Of a stretch of DNA of 64,000 nt, positions 16,464 through 25,682 are shown in pieces. This stretch comes from a virus. Every line of letters begins with the position of its first letter. The first letter of the stretch is position 1. Both the position numbers and the translations under genes were made by a program. Below the pieces are notes generated by a model. It was not told the origin of the DNA. It was given only the letters and a program-made list of their open reading frames with translations, and searched no databases. The stretch is taken from positions 165,430 to 229,429 of IMG/VR virus record IMGVR_UViG_3300028676_000005. One strand, 5' to 3'.

Positions 16464-17988
16464 TGCGCACGTCCTCAATAAACAAATACGCGTTAAGCCC
16501 AATAGAGGCCATGTAACGGTTAAAGTCGTAATCTTTCAATCCACGACCTTTATTGATACCTTTACAGATCTCTCTGGAATGTTCAGCCCAGGGCTTAGGA
16601 AGGTTAACCCAATCAAAGCCAGGAAACAGTCCTGGAAGCATGGCTTCGTCATCAGGGTTATGAAGCAGGTCCGTCCAAAACGAATCCTGATAATCCCTGA
16701 CAGCGAAATCGCACACAACCACAAGTCTGTATCGATTTGCCATGTTTGGAGCCGTCAGCAAGCTTACAACCCCTTCCTCGTCCATTTCTAAACGGTTAGG
16801 GTCTACTTGGATATCTTCCGACCAAACAGTAATGTAGAAAGGACTTTTAGATTGCTTAAACACAACGTCACGTCTGCGAATGATGTAGTTCTTGACTTGC
16901 TCATTCCAGCGGTATCCAGGGATCATAAAAATGTTCCCTAGTTTTTGTGTTTCGACGTTGGCAATCTTTAACCGTACTTGGATAATTGGTTGCAACCAAT
17001 CACCACCAGTAAACTTCCAAGGATCGTAATCTGGAAGTCTTAGGTAGTCGGTACCTTCCCCAGTGCGGGTGCCGGATATATGACGACCAAAGCTGTACTC
17101 AGGGTTTACCCGAATATTGAACTTCTTCTTAAACCCATCGTCTGGACGTGGAATCCAAACAGCCCGGATGTCATCTTGATAAACGCTAAGCGGGTATTGC
17201 AACTCCCAACCAACAAACTCGTTAAAATAGAAGTAGTAACTAAGTTCAACTTCGTATTTGCCAAAGACATCGGCATTACGGGATTTGCTCACTTTAGAAG
17301 ATTTAAAGTAAATACCTATTTCGTCCATGCTCATTGGTACGGCAAGACGCGAGTTCTTACCAGACTCATCACTTACATAAACAAACGGAACTTTGTGGTA
17401 TTGCTTAAACCAATCACTAAAACTAACCGGAGTGGTGTCCGGTTCATTCTTGAGATAAAGCTCGTGCAAATTAGAAAGCATAGCGACGATAGTGTTGTTA
17501 ACTGGTAAATGAACTACCGCACTAAAGTTAAACGCCACAGCCTGCTCATCTTGCGCCCGGTTAATACGACGCTGAAATTGATCGGCCTGCTTCTTTGAGT
17601 TGAAGTTTGCAATAACAGAAACGTTAACAACCAACCCACTCAAAGATGGGTAAATCATCGACGGCTCTTTGTGATTAGTCATCCACACAGGGCGTTCAGT
17701 CATTTCCCGACGCTGGTTAGAAAAGCCTGAGTTGAAATTAGTTTCTTCGAACTCTGCTTTAACAAACAACTTATTACGAAAAACGCCGTCTGTGTAAATG
17801 TTGGTACGAATCTGGTCAGAGGTATTACTACCAACCAGTTTAGCAATTTCATTGTTGCCGTTATAAAAGATCTCGGCTGTACTTTCCAAACCGTAGAACT
17901 TCAGCATACGGCGCAAGGAGTCATAGACCGCAGGACGAGTAACCGTCTTGTAATCTTCCTCTGACTGTACGGTTGCTCTTAGAAGCAT
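16456..17988 (-). CDS. Probable virion structural protein (baseplate/tail)
   Basis: 510 residues starting at an ATG preceded by AGAGGTGTGTT. It is first in the transcript running 17988 to 13051, immediately after a terminator (18012-18043) that isolates this unit from the inner-head block. The protein is beta-rich with many aromatic residues and charged loops and no membrane segment. A WKFTGGDWLQPIIQVRL stretch near residue 325-340 looks like a beta-sandwich core. No family is recognised; the role is inferred from context. Confidence 0.5.
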   Translation of the reverse strand: MLLRATVQSEEDYKTVTRPAVYDSLRRMLKFYGLESTAEIFYNGNNEIAKLVGSNTSDQIRTNIYTDGVFRNKLFVKAEFEETNFNSGFSNQRREMTERPVWMTNHKEPSMIYPSLSGLVVNVSVIANFNSKKQADQFQRRINRAQDEQAVAFNFSAVVHLPVNNTIVAMLSNLHELYLKNEPDTTPVSFSDWFKQYHKVPFVYVSDESGKNSRLAVPMSMDEIGIYFKSSKVSKSRNADVFGKYEVELSYYFYFNEFVGWELQYPLSVYQDDIRAVWIPRPDDGFKKKFNIRVNPEYSFGRHISGTRTGEGTDYLRLPDYDPWKFTGGDWLQPIIQVRLKIANVETQKLGNIFMIPGYRWNEQVKNYIIRRRDVVFKQSKSPFYITVWSEDIQVDPNRLEMDEEGVVSLLTAPNMANRYRLVVVCDFAVRDYQDSFWTDLLHNPDDEAMLPGLFPGFDWVNLPKPWAEHSREICKGINKGRGLKDYDFNRYMASIGLNAYLFIEDVRNV

Positions 17989-18011
17989 AACACACCTCTT
18001 TCATAAATAGT

Positions 18012-18043
18012 CTATAACGAGAGGGGCAACCCTCTCGTTATAG
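18012..18043 (-). terminator. Terminator between inner-head block and baseplate block
   Basis: Perfect 14-bp stem (CTATAACGAGAGGG and complement) with a GCAA-type tetraloop (TTGC on the minus strand), 13 bases past the stop at 18056 and before the RBS of the next minus gene. Confidence 0.75.
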
Positions 18044-18055
18044 TTACTAAACCAG

Positions 18056-18511
18056 TTACTTAGGCAACGCCTTTTTAAATGGTTCCAGATCTACTTCCCA
18101 AACTTTTGCTGCCTTGGGTTTCGAAGGAACCATGTCAAATGAAAGTGTGCCAATAAAAAGCAGGGAGCTATCCAGTAGCACCACACTAGCCAGTTTGCCA
18201 ATCTCAGCAGAACCAACTGGTGTGTAATCAACGTCTTTAAGGATAGGGAACCCATACAGTTTAGAGAACCGTTGGATAACATCATCCATAGGCTCACCGT
18301 TAACAACTTCCACAGTCAAAGGATAAGCACCCAACCGACTTACAACTGAAGTCTTTTCAAAAGGAATGGTTACCTCTTGACCCTCAGATCGAGAAAAGAC
18401 AACTTTGCTAGTAGTTGGACTTACCACTTCAGCGTTGATAAATTCACAGCCCACCGGCAAACTACCCAGCAGGATTTTAAGTTGTTGCGGGTGAATGGTA
18501 TCTTTGTTCAT
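18056..18511 (-). CDS. Hypothetical small protein, inner-head block
   Basis: 151 residues from the ATG at 18511, which overlaps the upstream stop as TGATG; a GTG one codon earlier is also in frame. Predominantly beta, no recognised motif, ends with a short basic tail (FKKALPK). Strict coupling to the inner-head paralogue 18511-19950 suggests co-assembly or a chaperone function. Confidence 0.5.
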   Translation of the reverse strand: MNKDTIHPQQLKILLGSLPVGCEFINAEVVSPTTSKVVFSRSEGQEVTIPFEKTSVVSRLGAYPLTVEVVNGEPMDDVIQRFSKLYGFPILKDVDYTPVGSAEIGKLASVVLLDSSLLFIGTLSFDMVPSKPKAAKVWEVDLEPFKKALPK

Positions 18512-19950
18512 CACTCAGTACCTTTTTTAGGTGGAGTTTTAGCTTTAGGGGCTTTCTCTTCACCAGCGCCAGCGTCGTTACCACCCTTGGTAAAGATCTT
18601 GGGGGTAATGCCTCTGATGGCTTTCTTAACACCGTTAACGATTTTCTTTTGGGCACCGGCCTGTGCCTTAACTTCTTTAAGCGCTTCTTTGGCCTTGGCA
18701 ATCTTGTCGCTTACATCAGTTTTGGTATTAGCGGCAACGTCTTTATTGTCACCGCTAGTACTTGATGCTTTGCTGTTAGATGCTTTGAGATCGTCTAGAG
18801 CTTTTTGGGCTTTAGCAATCTTTTCACCCAGTTTACCGCTTTTACCCAATTGTTTACTAAGAAATCCCGTAAGGCCATCGATGACACGACTACCATCACC
18901 AGCAGTATTGAGAGAAGAAACAATACGAGCCATGGCTCCGGTACTATCGGTAGTCTTCGCGAGCTGTAGGATTCCTGCTTTGGCGGCGTCATTAATCCGT
19001 ACCCCTTTATCCGTCATGGATTGGATGGCTTTCTTATTGTTCTCGCCAACTTCGGCGTTGTCCTTGACCTCCTCTTCGGCGGCTTCTGAACTGAACAAAT
19101 CAATGAAAGACTTGAGGGCATCACGACACCACTCATATGCTTTGGTTCCCATCTCTTTGATGGAATCCATTACTCCTTCTTCGTTACCTTGCAGCAAGCG
19201 CAGCTCAAGACTGTTAGCAAAGAACACACCGGCTGCGTAATGCGCCGCTGGGGTGCGCTTATTGTTCAACAGGTCTTCAAGCCCTTCCAACACCATTGTG
19301 GGGTGTTCCAAAGAGCAACCGCACTCACAGCCAGCAGTTTCGCTACACTCAACCCCAGCAACAAAATCAGGCTCTTCATCAAGGGCCAAACTACTGTAAT
19401 CACCTGGTGCAAATTCTTCAACCCCAGCGAGCATGCCATTGTGCGAAACAATAAACGTATCGACAATTTCCAACACACGTTCGCAGTAAGCAAACCGACC
19501 AATCAGGTAATGTAGATTATCGAGTTGATCAAGACCATCGAAACGCCCTTTAAGGTCCATGATGAGCGAGTTGGCTTCATCGATCCAAAGCTCAACACCA
19601 GAATCCTGATCTTTATCTTTACTGCGGTTACCCGCCGCACATGCCATGATAGCAATAGTGCGGAAATCTTCACGGATGCCATTTGTCATGTTGAGATGCA
19701 ACGTTACCAGGTAGCTGTTAAGCGCCTTGTTAACTTTCATCTCATTGGCATCAAAGTAAGCAATATCGTTAGACATTGCACTTAGTACTTGATAAGCCCG
19801 TTCCAAACGATCCTGGTCAGTTACCTCAGAATCTAAATCCATCCCTGCGTTACTAAACATCCGCCACAGGACTGGGTTACCCTCTCGCGTTGGATGTTCC
19901 TTAGACGAGAGGAGGAGACCCAATAGCTCCAATTCAAATTTAGCTTTCAT
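18511..19950 (-). CDS. Inner-head (inner-body) protein paralogue with extra N-terminal domain
   Basis: 479 residues. The central stretch AAGVFFANSLELRLLQGNEEG (key parts GVFFAN at 241-246 and LLQGNE at 252-257) matches the equivalent stretch GVLFANNMIPFSALQGNEG of the protein at 37771-38850, so they are paralogues. The G-N-E at 255-257 fits the S/A/G-x-E rule of the phiKZ prohead protease; cleavage would follow E257. Behind it is an amphipathic aromatic helix (AYEWCRDALKSFIDLF), then a long Lys/Ala/Ser-rich region ending in a basic tail. Unlike its paralogues it has ~220 extra N-terminal residues with a Cys cluster (C202, C208, C210, C212). It would be packed inside the capsid with the DNA. 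Confidence 0.65.
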   Translation of the reverse strand: MKAKFELELLGLLLSSKEHPTREGNPVLWRMFSNAGMDLDSEVTDQDRLERAYQVLSAMSNDIAYFDANEMKVNKALNSYLVTLHLNMTNGIREDFRTIAIMACAAGNRSKDKDQDSGVELWIDEANSLIMDLKGRFDGLDQLDNLHYLIGRFAYCERVLEIVDTFIVSHNGMLAGVEEFAPGDYSSLALDEEPDFVAGVECSETAGCECGCSLEHPTMVLEGLEDLLNNKRTPAAHYAAGVFFANSLELRLLQGNEEGVMDSIKEMGTKAYEWCRDALKSFIDLFSSEAAEEEVKDNAEVGENNKKAIQSMTDKGVRINDAAKAGILQLAKTTDSTGAMARIVSSLNTAGDGSRVIDGLTGFLSKQLGKSGKLGEKIAKAQKALDDLKASNSKASSTSGDNKDVAANTKTDVSDKIAKAKEALKEVKAQAGAQKKIVNGVKKAIRGITPKIFTKGGNDAGAGEEKAPKAKTPPKKGTE

Positions 19951-19958
19951 GAGTCACC

Positions 19959-20312
19959 TTATTTAGTTTTCAAAACCAAGACACCGGTGTAGATCGGCGA
20001 CTTAGTAATCTCTACATTGACAATGTTCGCATCACCGCTGAGAACCACTTCACTGACTGCCAGGTCGTCGATACCAAAGTAAGCAACCCATGCTTTAAAT
20101 ACAGCGGTGTAATCGGTAACATCTACTTCCTCGTAGATCTTCCCCGCAGGGATAACCTGGGTACCAAACAGGTTTTCCAGATTTACTTTCTTGACTACAA
20201 TTACTTCACTTTGTGTAACGATCTTAAACAAAGAACCGTTAACGTTAACAACACGCCCTGGGGTATCTTTGATGAACTGATCGACGATAAGAGCTTTGCT
20301 AATAACGGTCAT
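19959..20312 (-). CDS. Hypothetical small protein, inner-head block
   Basis: 117 residues, Val/Ile-rich and probably all-beta, no motif recognised. Its ATG overlaps the stop of the upstream inner-head gene by four bases (ATGA). A small beta protein behind an inner-head gene also occurs at 18056-18511, so each inner-head paralogue here may have a small partner; the two do not look obviously homologous by eye. Confidence 0.5.
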   Translation of the reverse strand: MTVISKALIVDQFIKDTPGRVVNVNGSLFKIVTQSEVIVVKKVNLENLFGTQVIPAGKIYEEVDVTDYTAVFKAWVAYFGIDDLAVSEVVLSGDANIVNVEITKSPIYTGVLVLKTK

Positions 20313-21385
20313 TTGTCTTCGCCCTCTTTCTTGGAAGGTTTGTCAACAGCTACAGTGGCTACTGACAAAGCGGAGTTAATAGCTTTGAAGAAAACAGTCT
20401 CCAAAGTCTTGATGTTTGCCATCGCCATGTTGACAATTTGTTTAGTATCGTCAGCAACCTTTTTGGCAGTGGCTGGATTATCAATCTCCAACTGTTGCCC
20501 TACAGCAATTGCTTTATTGAGCGTGGCGATTAACACATTTTCCAGCTCAGTAATTTCTTTAGTGTAATCACCAAAGTCATCATTAGTCTTGCTGATTGCA
20601 TTAATGGCGCCGTTAACCGAGCTAGTGGTAGCTTTATATTTCAAACCGTTGACGGCTTTAGTAATACCGGCAGTAGGCTTGGCAACCAGACGGCCTTTAG
20701 GGTTAACGGTCAGCGTAACACCGCCAACAAAAGCACCTGGCTTGACTACCTTACCAAGATTAGTAACAAACTCGGTCTCTGCATTCTTAAAGCCTTCAGC
20801 AGCATGACTGAGCTGGCCTTCGTTAATAGTCAGACCATTGATCTTCTGAACATATTCTTTAAGACACTTAATGTAACCAACACCAACTTCATTGATTGCT
20901 TTACCAACTTCAGCAACCTTAGTTGGAACCCAGTTGATGTCACTACCTGGCTTACCTGGGGCATTCCAAATAGCGGTGTAGTCTTTAGGGTAAAGAACAT
21001 CACCTTCCTTAACACCAACTTCTTTAACAACCTTGATGAGCTTTTCAGTGGCTTGATCGGTAGCACGTTTCTTGCTGGTAAAGAAACTGAAGAGCCATTT
21101 AAAGAACTTCTTAATGTTCTCAACCATGTAGGTTAGACCACTCTTAATGGTAGACCAAATGCCTTCGTTACCTGCAACGTCAGGAGTTACATGTTGGAGG
21201 TTACGCTGCAAGAACTGATAGTAGGCTTCCTTACCGGCAACCTCACCATTACCGTTGTACTCGTCGGCAAGTTCTTGTACATCGGCATCGCTTTCAACCA
21301 GCCCGGAATCAGGGTTGCTTGCTTCCCATACCTCTTTTACGGTTGGGGTGTTTACATAACGCAAATTAAGCACAGTATCGGACAT
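20309..21385 (-). CDS. Inner-head (inner-body) protein paralogue
   Basis: 358 residues from the ATG at 21385 (MSDTVLNLRY), preceded by CCAGGTATTTCTATC; an in-frame start at 21442 lies in non-coding leader with no RBS. The processing motif VAGNEG is at residues 70-75, followed by IWSTIKSGLTYMVENI and the hydrophobic aromatic FKWLFSFF, the same order as in the paralogues. Removing the first ~74 residues would leave a ~280-residue Lys/Ala/Val-rich mature protein. It is predicted to be internal to the capsid and perhaps ejected with the DNA. Confidence 0.65.
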   Translation of the reverse strand: MSDTVLNLRYVNTPTVKEVWEASNPDSGLVESDADVQELADEYNGNGEVAGKEAYYQFLQRNLQHVTPDVAGNEGIWSTIKSGLTYMVENIKKFFKWLFSFFTSKKRATDQATEKLIKVVKEVGVKEGDVLYPKDYTAIWNAPGKPGSDINWVPTKVAEVGKAINEVGVGYIKCLKEYVQKINGLTINEGQLSHAAEGFKNAETEFVTNLGKVVKPGAFVGGVTLTVNPKGRLVAKPTAGITKAVNGLKYKATTSSVNGAINAISKTNDDFGDYTKEITELENVLIATLNKAIAVGQQLEIDNPATAKKVADDTKQIVNMAMANIKTLETVFFKAINSALSVATVAVDKPSKKEGEDK

Positions 21386-21456
21386 GATAGAAATACCTGG
21401 CAATGAATAGAGGCGACCTATAGCATTTAAATAAAAATGCAAAAAAAAGAAATAGT

Positions 21457-21492
21457 AAATACCACCACCAGGTTTCCCCAGTGGTGGTATTT
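21457..21492 (-). terminator. Intrinsic terminator after gene 21510-22805
   Basis: Twelve-base arms (AAATACCACCAC and complement) around a 12-base loop, followed on the minus strand by ACTATTTCTTTTTTTTGC, a strong U-tract. Confidence 0.85.
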
Positions 21493-21509
21493 ATTTAGAG
21501 CAGACCAGC

Positions 21510-22805
21510 TTAAGCAGCGTTGCCGAAGCCGATGTGAGCGCTGACGCTGTCCAGGATAGCGCCGATACCGTTCAGCACGGTACGTTCTACGTTGGAAGTC
21601 ATCTTGGCGGCCAGGCCGTAGGTTGCTTTAACAACAGCAACTTTGCTTGCCACGTCGGATTTCTTGTCAGCGTCGCCGGCGGACAGGTTGTTCAGCTTGC
21701 CGATGATCTGATCGCGAGTAGTGTTGGTGAGCTGTTTGCTCAACTTGCTGTCGCGAGCAGCGGCGATACCAGCCTTGGCGTTGTCCAGGGCGGAGATCAG
21801 GCCGGACTTGTCGGCTTTGGCTTTGACTTCAGCGCCGGAAGTCAGTTTCTTGGCTTCTGGAGCTTTACCAACCGACACGGATACCGAGCGGATTGCCGAA
21901 GCAGCTTCAGCCAGGGTGGTGATCGAAGGATCGGAGAAGCTGGCAACCATGCGGATACCGGCCGACTGAGACAGAGCAACGTCTTTCGAACCTTGCTTCT
22001 TCTCGTTGTACTTGCCGAACGCGCGGGCGTCTTCCTTGATGCCGGAGACCAGTTCGCTGTAGGCGGATTTCACGCCTGCAACGGAGATGCCGTCGACTTT
22101 GGCAGCTTCAGCAACCAGAGCACCGATGCCTTTACCGATACCAGCACCGCCGGCGCCTTTGGTTTTCACGCCTTGACCGGTCAGGCCGGAAGTGGCGTAG
22201 TCGATATGGGCGTTCCAGCTACCCAGTTTGATCTTGTCCTTCAGCTTCGCGCCACCGTTGATACGGGTACGCAGGTTGGCTTCTTGCTTGGCCAGGCCGT
22301 CCAGCTTGTTGAACAGGCTGGTGAAGAAACCGATGATGACGTTGAAGATGTGCTTGATGAAGTTGACCGCGCCCGAGGCCCAGTTCTTCAGGGTTTCACC
22401 GATGGCTTCGATGCCGGAGCGAATGTGCATGTTGGCGGTAGCGGCGTCGGACATCGACTCAGCACCAACGCGGCCAGCTGCGAATTCGCAACCCAGTTTC
22501 TCGCCGAGTTTGACCATGCGGTTGTAGGTCGAAGCGGCCGACACGGAGTTGAAGTTGCCGGAGCTCAGCAGCGATTCCAGACCGTCAACGCATTCCTGCA
22601 CTTCTTCGACAGCTTCTTCCAGCTCTTCGACTTTGTCGACGAGTTGAGCGATTTCGCCGGTTTGCTCTTCGATAGCGGCGGTGGCTTCGGAGACTTCGGC
22701 CTTGATGGTGGCTTCGACTACGTCGCCCACTTCGGAGGCGATGTTCGATGCGGATTCGTCCAGGCCCAGTTCTTCGGCGCCCAGCAGCATGTCAAGTGGG
22801 TTCAT
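21510..22805 (-). CDS. Abundant inner-head protein
   Basis: 431 residues. An acidic N-terminal region with a coiled-coil-like Glu/Val repeat (about 28-80) precedes G-A-E at 114-116 (RVGAESMSD), a site of the S/A/G-x-E type. It is followed by an amphipathic aromatic segment (NWASGAVNFIKHIF then NVIIGFFTSLFNK) as in the other inner-head proteins. The remaining ~260 residues are Ala/Lys/Ser/Gly-rich and helical. Codons are strongly G/C-ending, like those of the capsid gene and unlike its neighbours, pointing to very high expression. RBS AAAGGAT, with its own strong terminator. I call it the most abundant internal protein by inference from codon use. Confidence 0.6.
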   Translation of the reverse strand: MNPLDMLLGAEELGLDESASNIASEVGDVVEATIKAEVSEATAAIEEQTGEIAQLVDKVEELEEAVEEVQECVDGLESLLSSGNFNSVSAASTYNRMVKLGEKLGCEFAAGRVGAESMSDAATANMHIRSGIEAIGETLKNWASGAVNFIKHIFNVIIGFFTSLFNKLDGLAKQEANLRTRINGGAKLKDKIKLGSWNAHIDYATSGLTGQGVKTKGAGGAGIGKGIGALVAEAAKVDGISVAGVKSAYSELVSGIKEDARAFGKYNEKKQGSKDVALSQSAGIRMVASFSDPSITTLAEAASAIRSVSVSVGKAPEAKKLTSGAEVKAKADKSGLISALDNAKAGIAAARDSKLSKQLTNTTRDQIIGKLNNLSAGDADKKSDVASKVAVVKATYGLAAKMTSNVERTVLNGIGAILDSVSAHIGFGNAA

Positions 22806-22856
22806 CTTGTAGATCCTTTTTCGTTAACGAGAGAAATTTGTGTGTTTGGAAACGTT

Positions 22857-23861
22857 TCACACGAAGACGCCCAGTACACCATGAATGTACCGGTCGGTAT
22901 AACAGACCACTCTTGGAGTGAATCCGCTATAAAATGCGAGAGCTGCTGGTTCACCACCTAACAACTTCTCTGCATCGTTCTGTGCGCTCTTACTAACACG
23001 TTCAAGTTGACTCATGTTAGTCTCAACGGTTTTAACCATCTCGCCCCAAGACTTGATAAAGCTCAGGTAACTTTCATAAGACTGCTTGAAGCGTTTGTGC
23101 ATAGCATTCACTTTATCCAGCTTAGTCAACAAATCGTTGATGTCAGATTTGGATACTGTGGCAGAACCCGCCGACCCCTCAGGTGAGTCTCCGTTCATAA
23201 GATACTTAATATCCGACGAATCAAAAACCATTACCTTACCGCCAGGAAGCACGTCACTGGAGTAGTTAGCCCCATCATGATGTGGAAAATTCATCCCTGG
23301 ATATTTGAGGTCTTCGTACTTATCGATTACTTTGTAAATGTCTTCGGTTGTTTTAACACCCTTGAGTTCACGCAACACCGCCATGCGTTTATCAAGGAAT
23401 GTTAGAAGATCCTTAGCATGTTTATCAACGTGCTCCAACGTTTCCAACAAGGTGTCCATATCCTTGCTGATAGTGGAGTGGTCGCCAGTACTAGTGATGA
23501 GTTTGACCTTGTCCTTAGAGAACTTGATCTCGTTATCGTCGTTCTTGGAAAACTGCGTAATGATCTTTTTAATGAGGACATCGTTGTCGCTAAAGGCACG
23601 GGTGAGCAAGTTGCCAGCACCGCCAAGTACATGAGCAAAGGCAGCTACTGTTTTACCACCGACCCATCCGACAGTAGTAAGAACACCACCGCCTAGGGAT
23701 TTCATACCTTCGCCTAACGTACCCAACACTTCCTGAAAGTCTTCGTTACCAGTCACTGCTTTATGAACCTGGATAGACAATGCTGAAACTTCTTGAGAGT
23801 GCTCAACAAGTTCAGCGTGGTTCTCCAGACCCTGTGCGTACAACATTCTCAGTTCGCTCAT
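22857..23861 (-). CDS. Inner-head-like virion protein
   Basis: 334 residues, RBS ACGGAG. It has TGNEDF at residues 37-42, again a G-N-E step, followed by a Gly-rich hydrophobic stretch (GGGVLTTVGWVGGKTVAAF) around 52-72 where the paralogues have an aromatic amphipathic helix. The rest is helical and charged. It is not as clearly homologous as the GNEG paralogues, but shares the architecture of a short propeptide, a cleavage-type motif, a hydrophobic segment and a long helical body. It is linked to the upstream gene by 11 bases. Confidence 0.5.
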   Translation of the reverse strand: MSELRMLYAQGLENHAELVEHSQEVSALSIQVHKAVTGNEDFQEVLGTLGEGMKSLGGGVLTTVGWVGGKTVAAFAHVLGGAGNLLTRAFSDNDVLIKKIITQFSKNDDNEIKFSKDKVKLITSTGDHSTISKDMDTLLETLEHVDKHAKDLLTFLDKRMAVLRELKGVKTTEDIYKVIDKYEDLKYPGMNFPHHDGANYSSDVLPGGKVMVFDSSDIKYLMNGDSPEGSAGSATVSKSDINDLLTKLDKVNAMHKRFKQSYESYLSFIKSWGEMVKTVETNMSQLERVSKSAQNDAEKLLGGEPAALAFYSGFTPRVVCYTDRYIHGVLGVFV

Positions 23862-23872
23862 ACCTAACTCCG

Positions 23873-25183
23873 TTATTGTGGAGCATTAGCGCTGATAGAC
23901 GTCTCACACAGTTCAATCAAGCCGTTAAAGACCAGCACCAAGTAATTGTTAACAGAGGCACGAGTGGTAAGCATTTCAGTCTGGTTGTGACGAACGATCG
24001 ACATGAAAGTCGACTGAACAATAGACTTAAGCTCATCATCCATTTGTGACTCGTAAATTGCTTTAACGATGTTGCTAAACTCAACATCATCAACACGATA
24101 GGTCTCCAGACCGTCAGCAGCCTTTTGCCACGACTTGAGCGTGTCTTTAAGCAGCTTAATGATGGAAGCGATATCGGTACTGGACAAAGTCTTAACAGCA
24201 GCCCCAATGCGCGGATAGCTAACTGGAGCGTTATTCTCGAAACCAACACGATCATGACTGATCATACCGGTAACGTATTCCTGAACACCATCGATATCAG
24301 TTGGTGAGTTGTTTACCTTCTCACGACGGATATCGAGGAAGAAGGCACCACCCATCAATTCCACCGACTGCTTAGCAACTGCTTTGCCTGTGGTGTAATC
24401 TTTATTTGGATAAGTGCAATCTTTAAAACGAGCCGAGACCAGTGTCTTAGGCAACAACAGAAAGCGCTCTTTACCTTCTTCTTGCCCAACACCGTCAAAG
24501 CCGCCAAAGTAGCTCATGGTGTTGTTCAGGAAGTTCTTATTGCTAAGCAGGTAATTAGAACTGAGTGCTGAGATGGTGTTGTTCAACTTGGTAACGTTAG
24601 TCACCCAGTTCTCATCCACCTTCTCGTTAACCTTAAACAGGTTAAACAGACGAGTCCCAAGCATGATCTCGGAAGTACCTGCTTTAAAGGTACCAGCCCG
24701 AGCAAGACGCTTTTCAAGAAACTCAACCTGCTCATTCAGGCTATCGATGCTTTCAGTGAATACCAGATACGATTCTCGGAAGATTCGACCAATGGAACTG
24801 GCATACTCTTTACCTTTACGGAAAAAGTCAGCCAGGAAGTTCTCACAGCCAGCCAGGCGCGTTTTAATGTACTCGGCAGGCATGAGTGTAAATCCAAGCT
24901 TTTCAACGCCCACAACGCTTCCTGCTTCGTCTACCGGAAGCTCGACATTCGAACGCTGTAGGAAGTTATCCATTTGGGTAGCGGTCGGGATGTCAATCAT
25001 CGACGGAGGCGTGGAGGTAAGCACCTTCTTGACAATATCGACACGGTCTTTACTGTCTTCCAACTTGTCTTGAAAGTTCTGAAGTTGCGCACCGTCGCGA
25101 GCCATCTCAACAAGTTGAGTAGACTTAACGGTGCTAATCAGCGCCATCTCAGCAGCAAGTTGCAGCTCATCATTGCTCTGCAT
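23873..25183 (-). CDS. Inner-head block virion protein of unknown function
   Basis: 436 residues from the ATG at 25183 (MQSNDELQLA), selected because GTGGAG lies nine bases upstream; a longer in-frame reading to 25240 would sit deep in the previous gene without an RBS. It overlaps that gene's end by 14 bases. Mostly helical with an aromatic amphipathic stretch (FLADFFRKGKEYASSIGRIF) near residues 115-135 like the inner-head paralogues, but without a clear G-N-E step just before it. It is probably part of the same internal capsid structure. Confidence 0.45.
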   Translation of the reverse strand: MQSNDELQLAAEMALISTVKSTQLVEMARDGAQLQNFQDKLEDSKDRVDIVKKVLTSTPPSMIDIPTATQMDNFLQRSNVELPVDEAGSVVGVEKLGFTLMPAEYIKTRLAGCENFLADFFRKGKEYASSIGRIFRESYLVFTESIDSLNEQVEFLEKRLARAGTFKAGTSEIMLGTRLFNLFKVNEKVDENWVTNVTKLNNTISALSSNYLLSNKNFLNNTMSYFGGFDGVGQEEGKERFLLLPKTLVSARFKDCTYPNKDYTTGKAVAKQSVELMGGAFFLDIRREKVNNSPTDIDGVQEYVTGMISHDRVGFENNAPVSYPRIGAAVKTLSSTDIASIIKLLKDTLKSWQKAADGLETYRVDDVEFSNIVKAIYESQMDDELKSIVQSTFMSIVRHNQTEMLTTRASVNNYLVLVFNGLIELCETSISANAPQ

Positions 25184-25682
25184 AGTAAGTAGCTCCACCC
25201 AGTAGCAAGAATATACGGCAGACGTCCACAGGACCAACACCCGCCATTAAACGAAACAGGTCGAAGTTAAACAACCGTGCCCCATCACGAAGGGTGCCGT
25301 CCAGTGTGCTCTCGGAGCGAGCGCCTGGGGTATACGTTGCTTCATGATAGTGAATGCCTGGACGCAGACGTTCTTCATGAATGTTGATGGAAGTCTTGAT
25401 AGTGAAGTGTCCTACTTTACCGTTGAGGTAATTCAGGATGTCACGTACCAGACCTTGGAGTGGGCTGTCAGCGTTAACACGCATCCAATCCACAAAGTCA
25501 CCGCCAGTCAAAACCTGCGCTGTACGGATGACTTCGATAGGAAGGTAGCCTTCCATAAGAACTGAGAAATCATTGAAGCTATCACGACGCAATGCCGATA
25601 GGTTACGGAACAGCGTGCTAGCTTCGGTCTCGGACACTTGGGCACCAATGTACCCATTGCCGGTATACCGGAAGTCAGTCAT
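25170..25682 (-). CDS. Hypothetical protein
   Basis: 170 residues, starting at a TAATG overlap with the upstream stop. Mixed alpha/beta, no motif recognised; the hydrophobic Leu/Gly-rich C-terminus (DVCRIFLLLGGATYYAEQ) may be buried or membrane-associated. It is third in a chain of four genes (27678 to 23873) that are all start/stop coupled, so the four products are probably needed together. Confidence 0.5.
   Translation of the reverse strand: MTDFRYTGNGYIGAQVSETEASTLFRNLSALRRDSFNDFSVLMEGYLPIEVIRTAQVLTGGDFVDWMRVNADSPLQGLVRDILNYLNGKVGHFTIKTSINIHEERLRPGIHYHEATYTPGARSESTLDGTLRDGARLFNFDLFRLMAGVGPVDVCRIFLLLGGATYYAEQ

Noticed and set aside
21534-22961. 475-residue + strand reading frame
   Set aside because: Shadow of the G/C-biased inner-head gene 21510-22805; low-complexity Gly/Phe/Asp composition.
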